Shown here piece after piece: positions 16,849 to 26,051 of a stretch of DNA of 64,000 bases; position 1 is the first letter of the stretch, and each line of letters opens with the position of its first letter. Source of the DNA: Chryseobacterium sp. OV279 (GTDB lineage: Bacteria; Bacteroidota; Bacteroidia; Flavobacteriales; Weeksellaceae); the NCBI RefSeq assembly GCF_900128945.1, contig NZ_FQUD01000001.1, forward strand, positions 930,001 through 994,000, given 5' to 3'. Position numbers and translations under genes: made by a program. The notes under the pieces are model-generated. The model saw only the letters and a list, made by a program, of their open reading frames with translations, was not told the origin of the DNA and did no database searches.

Positions 16849-17643
16849 CTATTTTGTCGGCGTCGCTTTAATCTGCGCCATATCACGTACGCCGGAACCA
16901 TACATAATTCTAAAAGCATTACTGCTGGATGCCACTCCGTTTAAATTAACCACATAATTTCCTGCCGGTAACTGGAGGATGGCATGCGGAGCTGTATAAA
17001 GATTGCCCGTAATGGTCGTTATATTAGCTGTGATCGCATTCATATAAGTGACTGTGCTGTCTCCAAATGGAGCGTTGACCGTTATTCCAGCTGGTGCTGC
17101 GGTAAATACAAAATTCACGGTTGCCAATTTTACGGAGGAATCTCCCAGTGGCGTATTGCTGTCACCACTCACTGTAAAAGAAGTAGAAATATTACCCCCG
17201 AATTCCACGCTGGATGGTCTGTCCAGAGTAAAGGAAAAAGTAGTTAAGGTCGTTGTGGCAGGAGTACCAGCTGCAACATCCACGGTAATAGGGGTAAGTA
17301 AATCAGCGATCGTGCCTCCCGCTATCATTCTAACATCATTCAAAGCTGATTTTCTCTGCCATTGGGTTCCGTCGTTATAATATTCACCAGGATAAACAGG
17401 ATTGGCAGCGACAGAAGTATTGGTCGCCGTATTGTACACCGTCATTCCCGCTACGTGAGCTGTTAACGGTGAAGGATTATTAGTCGCCGTTAATGCCAGT
17501 CTGGGCAGTAAAAAACCTTTGTTGGTGCTGGTAATATCCAGTTGAGCATTGGCATTTGGACTCGCTAGTCCTACGCCAACCTGAGCATTGGTCAATAAAA
17601 AACAAACCAGAAAGAACGGAATGGTATATTTAAATTTTTTCAT
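16849..17643 (-). CDS. Secreted GIG-type paralogue A2
   Basis: The 264-residue protein has a signal peptide (MKKFKYTIPFFLVCFLLTNA), then QVGVGLASPNANAQLDITS and KGFLLPRLALTATNNP. It shares the NTATNTSVAANPVYPGEYY block and the YNDGTQWQRKSAL segment exactly with A1. The C-terminal half is beta-rich, ending LPAGNYVVNLNGVASSSNAF. It lies 39 bp downstream of paralogue A3 (same strand) and 195 bp upstream of A1, so A3 and A2 may be co-transcribed. Function unknown; presumably exported by the Sec system and displayed or released. Confidence 0.7.
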   Translation of the reverse strand: MKKFKYTIPFFLVCFLLTNAQVGVGLASPNANAQLDITSTNKGFLLPRLALTATNNPSPLTAHVAGMTVYNTATNTSVAANPVYPGEYYNDGTQWQRKSALNDVRMIAGGTIADLLTPITVDVAAGTPATTTLTTFSFTLDRPSSVEFGGNISTSFTVSGDSNTPLGDSSVKLATVNFVFTAAPAGITVNAPFGDSTVTYMNAITANITTITGNLYTAPHAILQLPAGNYVVNLNGVASSSNAFRIMYGSGVRDMAQIKATPTK

Positions 17644-17682
17644 TTTTAGTATTTTAATGATGTTAAAAAAGACAGATTCCCA

Positions 17683-18474
17683 TTACTGTAACGCGGTAGC
17701 TTTGATCTGGATCATATCCCGCGTACCTCCGCCAAATCCTATTCTAAAGGCCGTTCCACTCAAAACAGTACCTCTTACAATAAGTACATAGCTTCCTGCC
17801 GGCAGATTGGCTACACTATACGGATTCAGATAAACATCTCCGGTTGAAGTTCCTGCAGCAGAAAGTGAATTCGTATAAGAGGTAGAGTGATCACCAAAAA
17901 AAGCAGTCGTAGAAACTCCGGCCGGAGCTGTAGTAAACTGAAAATTGACTGTACACAATTTTATGGCTCCGTCTGATAAAGGAGTTGTATTGCTTCCGGT
18001 AGCGGTATATCGTGTAGAAACATTAGCGCTGAACTCCACAGTAGACGGTCTGTCTAAAGTAAAAGAAACTGTACTCAGTGTTGTATTCGATGCTGTTTCG
18101 GCAACGGCATCTGCTGTGATCAGAGCAATAGGGTCGGTTATGCTTCCTCCGGTAATCATTCGGGCATCATTCCAGGAAGACTTCCTTAACCATTGGGTAC
18201 CATCATTATAATATTCTCCCGGATAGACAGGGTTGGCGGGCACAGAAGTATTGGTGGCTGTGTTGTAGACGGTCATTCCGGCCACATGGGCTGAAAGGGG
18301 AGAAGCACTGTTGGTAGAAACGAGGGAAAGTCTGGGAAGGAGTAAACCTTTATTGGAGCTGGTTACATCCAATCCCGCATTGGCGTTGGGTGAGTTTATT
18401 CCAATTCCTACCTGTGCTCCCATAAAAGAAAAGCCCACAAATAATAAGGGAACAATAAAGTGTATCGTTTTCAT
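17683..18474 (-). CDS. Secreted GIG-type paralogue A3
   Basis: The 263-residue protein has a signal peptide ending in a GAQ-type site (MKTIHFIVPLLFVGFSFMGA), then QVGIGINSPNANAGLDVTS and KGLLLPRLSLVSTNS. The shared block is NTATNTSVPANPVYPGEYY, with Pro replacing the first Ala of A1 and A2. The C-terminal beta region ends LPAGSYVLIVRGTVLSGTAF. It is the first gene of the minus-strand triplet and has 367 bp of AT-rich DNA upstream containing an AGATTAAT/ATTAATCT inverted repeat. Function unknown. Confidence 0.7.
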   Translation of the reverse strand: MKTIHFIVPLLFVGFSFMGAQVGIGINSPNANAGLDVTSSNKGLLLPRLSLVSTNSASPLSAHVAGMTVYNTATNTSVPANPVYPGEYYNDGTQWLRKSSWNDARMITGGSITDPIALITADAVAETASNTTLSTVSFTLDRPSTVEFSANVSTRYTATGSNTTPLSDGAIKLCTVNFQFTTAPAGVSTTAFFGDHSTSYTNSLSAAGTSTGDVYLNPYSVANLPAGSYVLIVRGTVLSGTAFRIGFGGGTRDMIQIKATALQ

Positions 18475-18841
18475 CGTTGTTTAATTTATTTAGGTTATAT
18501 CAAAAAATATCAGAAGATTAATTTTATGATTAATCTGTGCTGTTATGTCCGATAGAAATTGATTAAATGTTTTATGGTGTTCATTAGTTTTTATCCAAAC
18601 TATATTTGGTCCTAGACATACATACGATATAAATCGTTATTTGGTTTTTTTTTTACAAAAAAAAATAAAAAAATATCATTGTATTTATATGTTGTTGTGT
18701 AAGTGATTGATATTTAATTGATTGTAAAGTGGTCAGTGAGGTGTTATTTTCGAAAAAAAATAAAAAAGTAAAAATGGAGAGAGGAGAAAAAGAGTTGATA
18801 GCTCATTTTCAGATGTTCCAAATGATAAGATAATCCATTAT
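18475..18841. other. AT-rich intergenic region with small inverted repeats
   Basis: No gene is seen in these 367 bp. They hold AGATTAAT-N6-ATTAATCT at 18515-18536, CCAAACTATATTTGG at 18595-18609 and ACGATATAAATCGT at 18624-18637, followed by long A/T tracts. The first motif recurs upstream of another member of the paralogue array. Confidence 0.5.
18515..18536. promoter_or_regulatory. AGATTAAT inverted repeat upstream of paralogue A3
   Basis: AGATTAAT and ATTAATCT are separated by six bases, 41-62 bp upstream of the A3 start. The same half-sites occur at 27319-27354 before paralogue B1, so this may be a shared regulatory or leader motif. Confidence 0.35.
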
Positions 18842-19972
18842 TCAAGACTGTATCAGATTATGGATTTTTTGTTTGTACTGAAGATTTCTTTTTCTGATCC
18901 TGAAAATGAAAGAAATGAGTAGAATAACGATGAGACTTCCAATACCAATGATAATGCCTGTAAAATACTGATACCGGGTTTTCATTTCAGTACTTTTCTT
19001 CAGCGTTTCCTTATTGTGCTCATTAATGGAATGATTGATAGAACTCAATTCGTTCTGTTCCCTCTGAAAACGCATTTCAAAATACTTCCTGCTGTAATTC
19101 TGATACAGATTGGGTTTTCCCATGGCGAGGTAGTTTTCGGACATTTCCTTGTATATTCCTTCATTGAGGATCAGGTCGCCGGTATTTTTGCTGAGATCTT
19201 CGGCTTTCATAAGCAATGCTAAGGCTGTTTCGTTTTCCTTTTTCTGTTTATACATTTCAGCCATTCCTTTTAAAGCAAAGGCTTCCAGACTTTTTGCTTT
19301 GTTTTTACGGGCATATTCAGCAGACTGTATAAATGCCTGATAGGCTTTTTCAAGCTGGTTGAGATTAAGGTAACAGTAGCCGATATTATAGTAGACCACA
19401 CTCATATTGGAATACGTGGTCTGTTTATGTTCTATTTTTTCAAAATTTTGAATGGAAATCAGAAATTTTTCAAGGGCAATTTCGGGATTCGACTGGCTTT
19501 TATAAATCATTCCACGGATCGCGTAGCTTCTTGCCGTTTCAATGTGTTTTTCAGGAACATCATCCGGAAATTTAGCCAGATATTGATCTGCTTCGTTCAG
19601 CGTTTCAAGGCTTTTGCTAAACAGTTCCATCTGTTGATATTGGATGGCAGCTGAGATCAGAACGCTGGTACGGACTTTCAGATCATTTGTTTTTTCCGCG
19701 GTTTCTTTAGCTTTTAAAAGATACTGAAGCGACTGATCAAAATCTCTTTTTGCGATATTGGCCGTAGAAAGAAGCTGATAAATAATGATCTGTTTATGAA
19801 TATCTTTCTCTTCTGCAATGAGGTTTCTTCCAATCCTGATAGCATTATCCGGATTGTCATAAATTTCAAGACGCGCTTTTTTCATTAGGGAATCAAAAGA
19901 AGTTTGCTGTCCGGAAATTGAGAGGCAGACGCACAGAAAAATGGCTGTAATGATTTTTAATGTCAATTTCAT
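18842..19972 (-). CDS. TPR protein with C-terminal membrane anchor, regulator lacking a DNA-binding domain
   Basis: The 376-residue protein has a signal peptide (MKLTLKIITAIFLCVCLSIS), several TPR helix pairs over residues 50-300, then one transmembrane helix (GIIIGIGSLIVILLISFIF). It ends in a basic segment of about 20 residues. Its layout matches the first two thirds of the AraC-type TPR regulator encoded just upstream, but the helix-turn-helix domain is missing. The two genes overlap by four bases (ATGA), so they are translationally coupled. It may be a sensor partner that hetero-oligomerises with the regulator, or a decayed duplicate. The former is favoured because the frame is intact. 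Confidence 0.75.
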   Translation of the reverse strand: MKLTLKIITAIFLCVCLSISGQQTSFDSLMKKARLEIYDNPDNAIRIGRNLIAEEKDIHKQIIIYQLLSTANIAKRDFDQSLQYLLKAKETAEKTNDLKVRTSVLISAAIQYQQMELFSKSLETLNEADQYLAKFPDDVPEKHIETARSYAIRGMIYKSQSNPEIALEKFLISIQNFEKIEHKQTTYSNMSVVYYNIGYCYLNLNQLEKAYQAFIQSAEYARKNKAKSLEAFALKGMAEMYKQKKENETALALLMKAEDLSKNTGDLILNEGIYKEMSENYLAMGKPNLYQNYSRKYFEMRFQREQNELSSINHSINEHNKETLKKSTEMKTRYQYFTGIIIGIGSLIVILLISFIFRIRKRNLQYKQKIHNLIQS

Positions 19973-21612
19973 AATGTTCTGCTTTTACTGATTTCCTGAA
20001 TATAAGCATTGGGAGACATTCCCGTTACAGATTTAAAAACGGTGGTAAATGCACTGTGCGAAGAGAATCCCGAATATTCTGCCAGATAACTGACCTTGTA
20101 ATTTAGATAAACAGGATCCGTTCTCAGCAGACGTGCAATATGATTGATTCTTAATTCATTAATGTAAGCGTTGAAATTTTTCCCTTTACTATTGTTGATC
20201 ACCTCGGAAAGATATTTTGTATTCACACCCATTTGGGAAGACAATGCGGAAATCGTCATGCTTTTGTCCAGATAACGTTGCTGCTTTTCCCAATCTTCCA
20301 GTTTTTGAAGAATTTCATCTTCCTTTTCCTTTGAAATTTTATGAGGGTCTTTTTCTGTCGTTTTATCAGTTGCTGAGGTTTCCCTGGAAAGATTCTGAAC
20401 TGCCGGTTCTTCCTGGTTTTTCTGTTTTTCAAAGAAATCTGACTGTTTTTTAAGATCCTTGTTGCTGTTTTTCAGCATTAAAAAATAAATCAGAAGACCC
20501 AAAATTATGATAAGAAAACCACCGGAGATTAAACTTACCTTATTAAGTTGTTTCTGTTTCTGGAACTCCAGATTATTATTCTGGTTGGTCTCCACGAGCT
20601 TGACGATATAGCGGATACCTTCTTTAGTGCTGGAATCCAGTTTTGTCCGGAGTTCAGTGTAAAGTTTATTGTACTGATGGTATTTTTCATCGTGATGAAG
20701 CGCGAAATAATTTTTGGATAAAGATTCGTAAATTTTTGCTTTCAGGCTGTTGTAAGGGAGATTTTCTATTCTGGAAAGTGCTTTTTCAAGGATTTCAACA
20801 GCAGTGCCGTAGTTTTCTTTTAAAAAATAGTAGCGAGAAAGGTTTTCATAAGCCAATGCCTGGATAAAGTAGTAATCTGTATTCTTTTCAGCTAAAACGA
20901 TTGTAGATTCAAGAAGATACTTCGCTTCTTCCAGTTTATTCAGTCTCATTAAAAAAGAAGCCCTGAACACTTTATTTTCCATTTCAAGAATCCTGTTTTC
21001 CTGGTTGTTGAAACCGAGATACTGATCACTTTTGCTGAGGTTTTCCAACGCTTGATTATAGTTTCTGTTGATTCCGAAATTAAGCGCCTGAAGCTGATAA
21101 AGCTTAGCCGTAATAACATTCATCCGGGGATTGTCGCCTTTTAATAATTTATGATCAGCCAATAGACCGGAAATGATCCGCTGCGACTGGCTGTAAAGAT
21201 CCAGATTCTGATACTGATCAGCAAGATTGTAATCACCGGCGGCCTGCAGGAAATAGGAGAGGCTTTCTTTTTCCCTTGAATCTTCCTTTTGGCTGTAAAT
21301 ATTAACAGACTGGATATAATCTCCTTTCATAGCGTAGGCCTGGGAGATGATATTCTGCAGGACAATCCTGTGTTCCGGATTTTGGTCACTGATCAGAAGA
21401 CTCTGTGAATAATTGATGCAGTCATCCGGATTCTGATATAATTTCTGAAAAGCTTTATCCGCCAAAATACTGAAGTCGGGACCGGATTGTCCTTTGATCC
21501 ATACTGAGCAGAGAATGACCAGCAGAATGGGAACGGTTTGAGCCAGAATAGTATGGCAAAAAAAAGATTTTTTTTCGGTTTTTCTTACAGCTTCCTGATG
21601 ATCTGTCCTCAA
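19969..21612 (-). CDS. TPR-containing AraC-family transmembrane transcriptional regulator
   Basis: The 547-residue protein has an N-terminal hydrophobic segment (TVPILLVILCSVWI), TPR repeats over residues ~60-350, and a transmembrane helix near residue 370 (VSLISGGFLIIILGLLIYFL). A charged linker leads to a C-terminal AraC domain with two helix-turn-helix units (MTISALSSQMGVNTKYLSEV and VSYLAEYSGFSSHSAFTTVF). This one-protein signalling layout is common in Chryseobacterium and relatives: periplasmic TPR sensing coupled to cytoplasmic DNA binding. It lies between the two triplets of secreted paralogues, so those genes are plausible targets. The inducing signal is unknown. Confidence 0.85.
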   Translation of the reverse strand: MRTDHQEAVRKTEKKSFFCHTILAQTVPILLVILCSVWIKGQSGPDFSILADKAFQKLYQNPDDCINYSQSLLISDQNPEHRIVLQNIISQAYAMKGDYIQSVNIYSQKEDSREKESLSYFLQAAGDYNLADQYQNLDLYSQSQRIISGLLADHKLLKGDNPRMNVITAKLYQLQALNFGINRNYNQALENLSKSDQYLGFNNQENRILEMENKVFRASFLMRLNKLEEAKYLLESTIVLAEKNTDYYFIQALAYENLSRYYFLKENYGTAVEILEKALSRIENLPYNSLKAKIYESLSKNYFALHHDEKYHQYNKLYTELRTKLDSSTKEGIRYIVKLVETNQNNNLEFQKQKQLNKVSLISGGFLIIILGLLIYFLMLKNSNKDLKKQSDFFEKQKNQEEPAVQNLSRETSATDKTTEKDPHKISKEKEDEILQKLEDWEKQQRYLDKSMTISALSSQMGVNTKYLSEVINNSKGKNFNAYINELRINHIARLLRTDPVYLNYKVSYLAEYSGFSSHSAFTTVFKSVTGMSPNAYIQEISKSRTL

Positions 21613-21761
21613 AATAGATTTTTGTTATATGGTTGTATTTTAATGATTTATATTTCTTATTCTTTTAAATTTCACGAATTATGTAAGTCAAATTCTTTCG
21701 GAAAGGCAAATATAATATTAATATTGTTTCTGCCAATTCAAAATATTAAACTTAAGTAATT

Positions 21762-23078
21762 ATGAAAAAGATTTACAAAATTTCAATGAAAGCTCTATAT
21801 GCTTGCTTTCTGTTTGGGTTTGCTTCAGCTGCTGCCCAACTGACTGTGATGGCGGTTGGAAACTATACCGTAGGCAGTATTTCTGATGGCGGAGTCGTAA
21901 GCATGCATACCAGTGCGGGGCAGATCTTTAAATGGGATGAGATCAATGGTCTTGTTCAGATCGGCCTGATCTCGAATGGCTATCCAGCTGCCGGAAGAAC
22001 CCTCATCAATGCTACCGGGACCAAAATAGCTTCTTCCACGACCAATTCCGGAACCGGATTTAATGAAATATCTACGTATGATACAGCGTCAGCTTCCTGG
22101 AGCAATCACGGAGGTCTGGTTCCTACAGGCTGGGACGGCCATGTAAGTTCTACCTGGGGAATGACTTCAGACGGAAATACCATCGTAGGACTGGGATGGA
22201 TAACCGCCGGAAGCGCACATGCTGTAAAGTGGGACGCGACAAATGGCGTAACAGATCTCGGAAGTATAGTTCCGAACCGAAGCTCCAGAGCCAATGCTAT
22301 TAATTCCGACGGATCTGTCATTGTCGGTTGGCAGGATCAGGATAACGGGACTAGAAGCGGTGCCCAATGGGTGAATGGCGTAGAAAGTTTTATCACAGAC
22401 AGTAACGGAGAATATGTAGGCGAAGCAGGAGATGTTTCTGCCGACGGAACTACGATCATAGGAGCTGCTATGCCCAATCCATACGTATGGAACAGCGTAA
22501 GCGGCCTGACATATATTACCCATCCAAATTCCTCAGCCTTTTTCAGAGGAGGAGCAACAGGAATCTCTGCCGACGGTAAAAAAGTAGTCGGATTTTTCAG
22601 ACCTTTCGCAGCACCTCCAATGTCTGGAGAAGGCTTTATATGGACCGCTGCAAGTGGCCGTGTAAACCTGAACGATTATGCGGTCGGTTTGGGAATCAAT
22701 ACCCAGGGTGTGAATATGTCACTTCCTCTGGCCATTTCGAAGGATGGAAGAAGGGTAGCCGGAATAGGAACCAATGCATCCAATCAGATCGTTGCGTTTT
22801 ATCTGGATCTTTCGAAAATACAGCTTTCTACCAGTGAGAGCACAAAACACAACAGCAACATAGCCATTTATCCAAATCCTGTAAAAGATGTTCTTTATTT
22901 CAAAGGAATTACAAAGATAGATAAAGTGGAAATATACAATATGGTCGGTCAAAAAGTAAAAACAGACAATGCTGTGGAAAGCAGAATAGATGTTTCCTCT
23001 TTATCAAAAGGAAATTATATCCTGCAGATTTTCGTGAAAGGGGAGAATTCACAGAGTTTTAAATTGATCAAACAGTAA
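21762..23078 (+). CDS. T9SS-secreted protein with HAF-type repeats
   Basis: The 438-residue protein has a signal peptide and repeated segments resembling extracellular HAF repeats. Examples are AVKWDATNGVTDLGSI, RANAINSDGSVIVGW and GISADGKKVVGFF, which suggest a beta-propeller-like fold. The last ~75 residues form a type A T9SS sorting domain, starting IYPNPVKDVLYF and ending in a lysine-rich strand. It should therefore be exported through the type IX system and anchored or released. It is divergent from the TPR/AraC gene pair, sharing a 150-bp intergenic region, so co-regulation is possible. A terminator follows. Ligand unknown. Confidence 0.8.
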   Translation: MKKIYKISMKALYACFLFGFASAAAQLTVMAVGNYTVGSISDGGVVSMHTSAGQIFKWDEINGLVQIGLISNGYPAAGRTLINATGTKIASSTTNSGTGFNEISTYDTASASWSNHGGLVPTGWDGHVSSTWGMTSDGNTIVGLGWITAGSAHAVKWDATNGVTDLGSIVPNRSSRANAINSDGSVIVGWQDQDNGTRSGAQWVNGVESFITDSNGEYVGEAGDVSADGTTIIGAAMPNPYVWNSVSGLTYITHPNSSAFFRGGATGISADGKKVVGFFRPFAAPPMSGEGFIWTAASGRVNLNDYAVGLGINTQGVNMSLPLAISKDGRRVAGIGTNASNQIVAFYLDLSKIQLSTSESTKHNSNIAIYPNPVKDVLYFKGITKIDKVEIYNMVGQKVKTDNAVESRIDVSSLSKGNYILQIFVKGENSQSFKLIKQ

Positions 23079-23116
23079 AGTAAAAATTAGGCGTACTTTA
23101 AAAAGACTCGACCAAA

Positions 23117-23145
23117 AAAACTCGCAGGAATTTTCTGCGAGTTTT
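23117..23145 (+). terminator. Terminator of the HAF-repeat gene
   Basis: AAAACTCGCAG at 23117-23127 pairs perfectly with CTGCGAGTTTT at 23135-23145 around a 7-nt loop, 39 bp past the stop. Confidence 0.85.
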
Positions 23146-23195
23146 GTATGTGATGTAGGAACTGAGTTTAATAGTAAGATTGAGATTGAGGCAAT

Positions 23196-23236
23196 GTCAA
23201 TGGTGAATTTGCTTCGCAAGTGAATGGTGAATTTTT
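23196..23236. repeat. Copy of the GTCAATGGTGAATTT dispersed repeat
   Basis: The unit reads GTCAATGGTGAATTT, then the small hairpin TTGCTTCGCAA, then GTGAATGGTGAATTTT. The same pattern occurs several times between 46031 and 46354, in both orientations. Confidence 0.65.
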
Positions 23237-23261
23237 GAGTGGAGATTTCAGACATACTGCT

Positions 23262-23361
23262 GGTGGCTTCGAATTCCAGTCAACAGGATGCTACTCTGCT
23301 AATTGAATATTCCAACGAATAACTGACATTCTAAATGGCGGCTGAGGATCTCGAAGCCACC
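23262..23361. repeat. 11-bp inverted repeat enclosing 78 bp
   Basis: GGTGGCTTCGA at 23262-23272 is the exact reverse complement of TCGAAGCCACC at 23351-23361. The interior has no reading frame of note. It could be the remnant of a small non-autonomous element; no target duplication is obvious. Confidence 0.45.
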
Positions 23362-23425
23362 ATAACCTGCATCTCACACCCCCGCACCCTGGAAACCCTC
23401 AAACGCTCCGACTCTCAAACTAGCC

Positions 23426-24673
23426 CTAGTTGATATAAGAAGCATTAAAAGACATTGAAATAGGTCTGCAGGGCATGTCAATACCGGAGGTTGTTCCGTT
23501 ATTCACAGCTCTGGTCATTCTTACATCCAAAGTATGATTTCCTGCGGTAAGGAATTTTACGGTATTGATGGTAAATTGCGTGTTGGACCCTGCTGAAGCT
23601 TCCTGTGTGCGGAGGTAGCAGTCTGTAGCTACACCGTCAATATAAAGTCTTGCTTCATAAGTAGCCTGTCCTCCTCCGGCAGGGCTGCCTAAATAATCTA
23701 TTCCAAGCATGAAATTGATGAATAAAGTCTTACCACCTGCAGGAATTGTAATCGATTGAGAAGTTCCGGTTACGATAGTGGCACCAAGGTCATTCACGTT
23801 ATAATCAGCGCCGGTCGTACTGTTTACCGTAGCGGTGTTGATACTGGCCGGAGTAGGATTGGCTACCGTGACAATATTTCCTGTTGCATCCACTCCTATA
23901 GACTGTCCTGTTCCGATGGGGGAAGCAGAAGAAAGGTTGGTGAATTTTACCCCCGAAACATTGGCGGTACCGGAAGCAACTTCAAGTCTTGTATTGGGAG
24001 TTGTAGTACCTATCCCTACGTTTCCGTTACTCAACACGGTGATTTTTTCTGCTCCGTTAGCTTTTAAGCCAAGAATCCCTGTATTATTAGTTCCCAGGCT
24101 TAATTGGGTTGAACTTCCAGATGAATTAATCTGGGTCTGATTAGCATCATCCGTGTAAATATCAAGGTTAGCTGTTCCTCCGGTTAAGGTGACAGATCCT
24201 CTTGTGGATGCGGTTGTAGCGACTGCTCCTAAACCTGCGCTTGTGACAATTCCTACAGTGGTACCTCCGTTTACAAAAAGTAAAGGGCTTCCATTGGTGG
24301 TTACCGTTCTTTGCCCCGGCAATGTTCCGTCTGAGGTGTAAATATTCACAGGAGCGTCTATTTTAGTCCAGACTGTTCCGTTAAAATAATAATAGCCTGT
24401 TGCATCTATATTGGCAGCGGTACCAGCTAATGTTCCCGTTGCGATACTGTTGACATAGATCAGTGTTGAAATCGGCACTGAAGACATGCTTTGTGCTCTT
24501 TGTCTGTCTACCCTTGGGATTAGGAGACCATCTACATTGGTGGTGGCTCCGGTTGCATTCTTTGCCGTGATATCCAGCGTAGACAAAGGAGTATTGTTAT
24601 TAATTCCCGTCTGTGCCACGACAACTGAAATGCCCGCTAATAAAAATATAATTGAAAGTTGAAATCTTTTCAT
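23426..24673 (-). CDS. Secreted GIG-type paralogue B3
   Basis: The 415-residue protein has a signal peptide (MKRFQLSIIFLLAGISVVVA), then QTGINNNTPLSTLDITAK and a VDRQRAQSMSSVPISTLIYV block shared with B1 and B2. The middle carries NGNVGIGTTTPNTRLEVASG, a motif common on phage-tail-like and surface fibre proteins. The C-terminal ~130 residues form a beta sandwich (LYIDGVATDCYLRTQE, then FLTAGNHTLDVRMTRA) resembling C1q/TNF-like trimeric domains. It contains many Thr, Ser, Asn and Gly residues. Third gene of a tandem minus-strand triplet. Likely a trimeric surface or secreted adhesin; function unproven. Confidence 0.7.
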   Translation of the reverse strand: MKRFQLSIIFLLAGISVVVAQTGINNNTPLSTLDITAKNATGATTNVDGLLIPRVDRQRAQSMSSVPISTLIYVNSIATGTLAGTAANIDATGYYYFNGTVWTKIDAPVNIYTSDGTLPGQRTVTTNGSPLLFVNGGTTVGIVTSAGLGAVATTASTRGSVTLTGGTANLDIYTDDANQTQINSSGSSTQLSLGTNNTGILGLKANGAEKITVLSNGNVGIGTTTPNTRLEVASGTANVSGVKFTNLSSASPIGTGQSIGVDATGNIVTVANPTPASINTATVNSTTGADYNVNDLGATIVTGTSQSITIPAGGKTLFINFMLGIDYLGSPAGGGQATYEARLYIDGVATDCYLRTQEASAGSNTQFTINTVKFLTAGNHTLDVRMTRAVNNGTTSGIDMPCRPISMSFNASYIN

Positions 24674-24740
24674 GACGTAAGTTTAAGATAATGATTAATT
24701 TTCGCAATGCCTGGATTGCCCTACCTTATGGCGCTTAAGC

Positions 24741-25988
24741 TTAATTTAAATAAGAGGCATTAAATGACATCGATATCGGGGCACAAGTCATACCCGCTCC
24801 CGAAGTCGTTCCATTATTGAATGTTCTCTGCATTCTGACATCAATCGTGTGATTTCCGGCAGCCAAAAACTTAATCGTGCTGATGGTAAAAGACGCATTG
24901 GTACTTATACCCACTTCCTGAGTACGCATATAACAGTCTGTAGCCACTCCGTCTATATATAATCTCGCTTCGTAATAGGCTGTTCCGCTACCTGCCGGAT
25001 TATTGACGTAATCTACCCCAAGCATGAAATTGATAAATAAAGCTTTTCCACCCGTTGGGACAGTAATCGTCTGCGAAGTTCCGGATACGATGGTTGCAGC
25101 GAGATCGGTGACATTAAAGTTTGCCGCCGCTGTACTGTTTACAGAAGAAGTACTTACATTCGTTGGGCTGGGATTGGCAACGGTTACCAGATTTCCACTG
25201 GTATCCACCCCCAGGGCCTGTCCTGTACTTATTGGCGACGCAGAAGTAAGATTGGTGAATCTTAATCCGGATGTATTGGCCGTTCCTGATGCTAATTCAA
25301 ATGCTGAGGAAGGTGCTGTAGTTCCGATGCCTACATTTCCGTTACTTAAAAGAGTAAGTTTGTCTGTGCCGTTTGTTTTAAGGGCAAGAGGAGTTGCAGT
25401 GGTCGTTCCGATACTTAATTTTGTGGCAGTTCCCGAAGTATTGATCTGTGCTGCATTGGCATTGTCTACATAAGCATCCACTATATTCGTCCCGGAGGAT
25501 AAAGTCAGGGTGCCTCTTGTGGAGCCATTAGCAGAAAACCGTCCTTCTGTTGCTGTAGTGATAATTCCTACATTACTGGTTCCGTTGACAAAACTTACGG
25601 TATTTCCGTTAGTTGTAACTGTTCTCATTCCGCCTAAAGTACCGTCCGAGGTGTAGATATTATTAATAGGATTGAGTTTAATCCAGGAAGTTCCGTTATA
25701 ATAGTAATATCCGGGTGCATCTATATTAGCAGCAGTACCGGTTTGGGCTCCTGTAGCAATGCTGTTTACATAGATCATGGTGGAAACCGGAACACTGCTC
25801 ATGCTTTGCGCCCGTTGCCTGTCCACTCGGGGTACTAAAATTCCATCTACATCCGTGGAAGTGCCTGTCGCATTTTTAGCGGTAATATCTAATGTGGTGA
25901 GTGGGTTGTTATTATTGAGTCCCATCTGTGCAATGATGAGTGAACAACCGAAAATAGAAAGTATGATGGAGAATTGTATTCTTTTCAT
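24741..25988 (-). CDS. Secreted GIG-type paralogue B2
   Basis: The start at 25988 (MKRIQFSIILSIFGC) is chosen because both sister genes start MKR-[FV]-Q; an ATG at 26015 lies in the leader. The 415-residue protein repeats the architecture of B1 and B3: signal peptide, LNNNNPLTTLDITAK, VDRQRAQSMSSVPVSTMIYV, a central NGNVGIGTTAPSSAFELASG, and a C-terminal LYIDGVATDCYMRTQE sandwich ending FNASYLN. It lies 63 bp after B1 and 67 bp before B3. It probably shares their unknown surface role; the divergence may tune binding. Confidence 0.7.
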   Translation of the reverse strand: MKRIQFSIILSIFGCSLIIAQMGLNNNNPLTTLDITAKNATGTSTDVDGILVPRVDRQRAQSMSSVPVSTMIYVNSIATGAQTGTAANIDAPGYYYYNGTSWIKLNPINNIYTSDGTLGGMRTVTTNGNTVSFVNGTSNVGIITTATEGRFSANGSTRGTLTLSSGTNIVDAYVDNANAAQINTSGTATKLSIGTTTATPLALKTNGTDKLTLLSNGNVGIGTTAPSSAFELASGTANTSGLRFTNLTSASPISTGQALGVDTSGNLVTVANPSPTNVSTSSVNSTAAANFNVTDLAATIVSGTSQTITVPTGGKALFINFMLGVDYVNNPAGSGTAYYEARLYIDGVATDCYMRTQEVGISTNASFTISTIKFLAAGNHTIDVRMQRTFNNGTTSGAGMTCAPISMSFNASYLN

Positions 25989-26051
25989 GGGAAATTTTTT
26001 AAGATGAAAATTCATTTTTTACAGTAAGAAACTGTGCTGATGCTATTTAAA

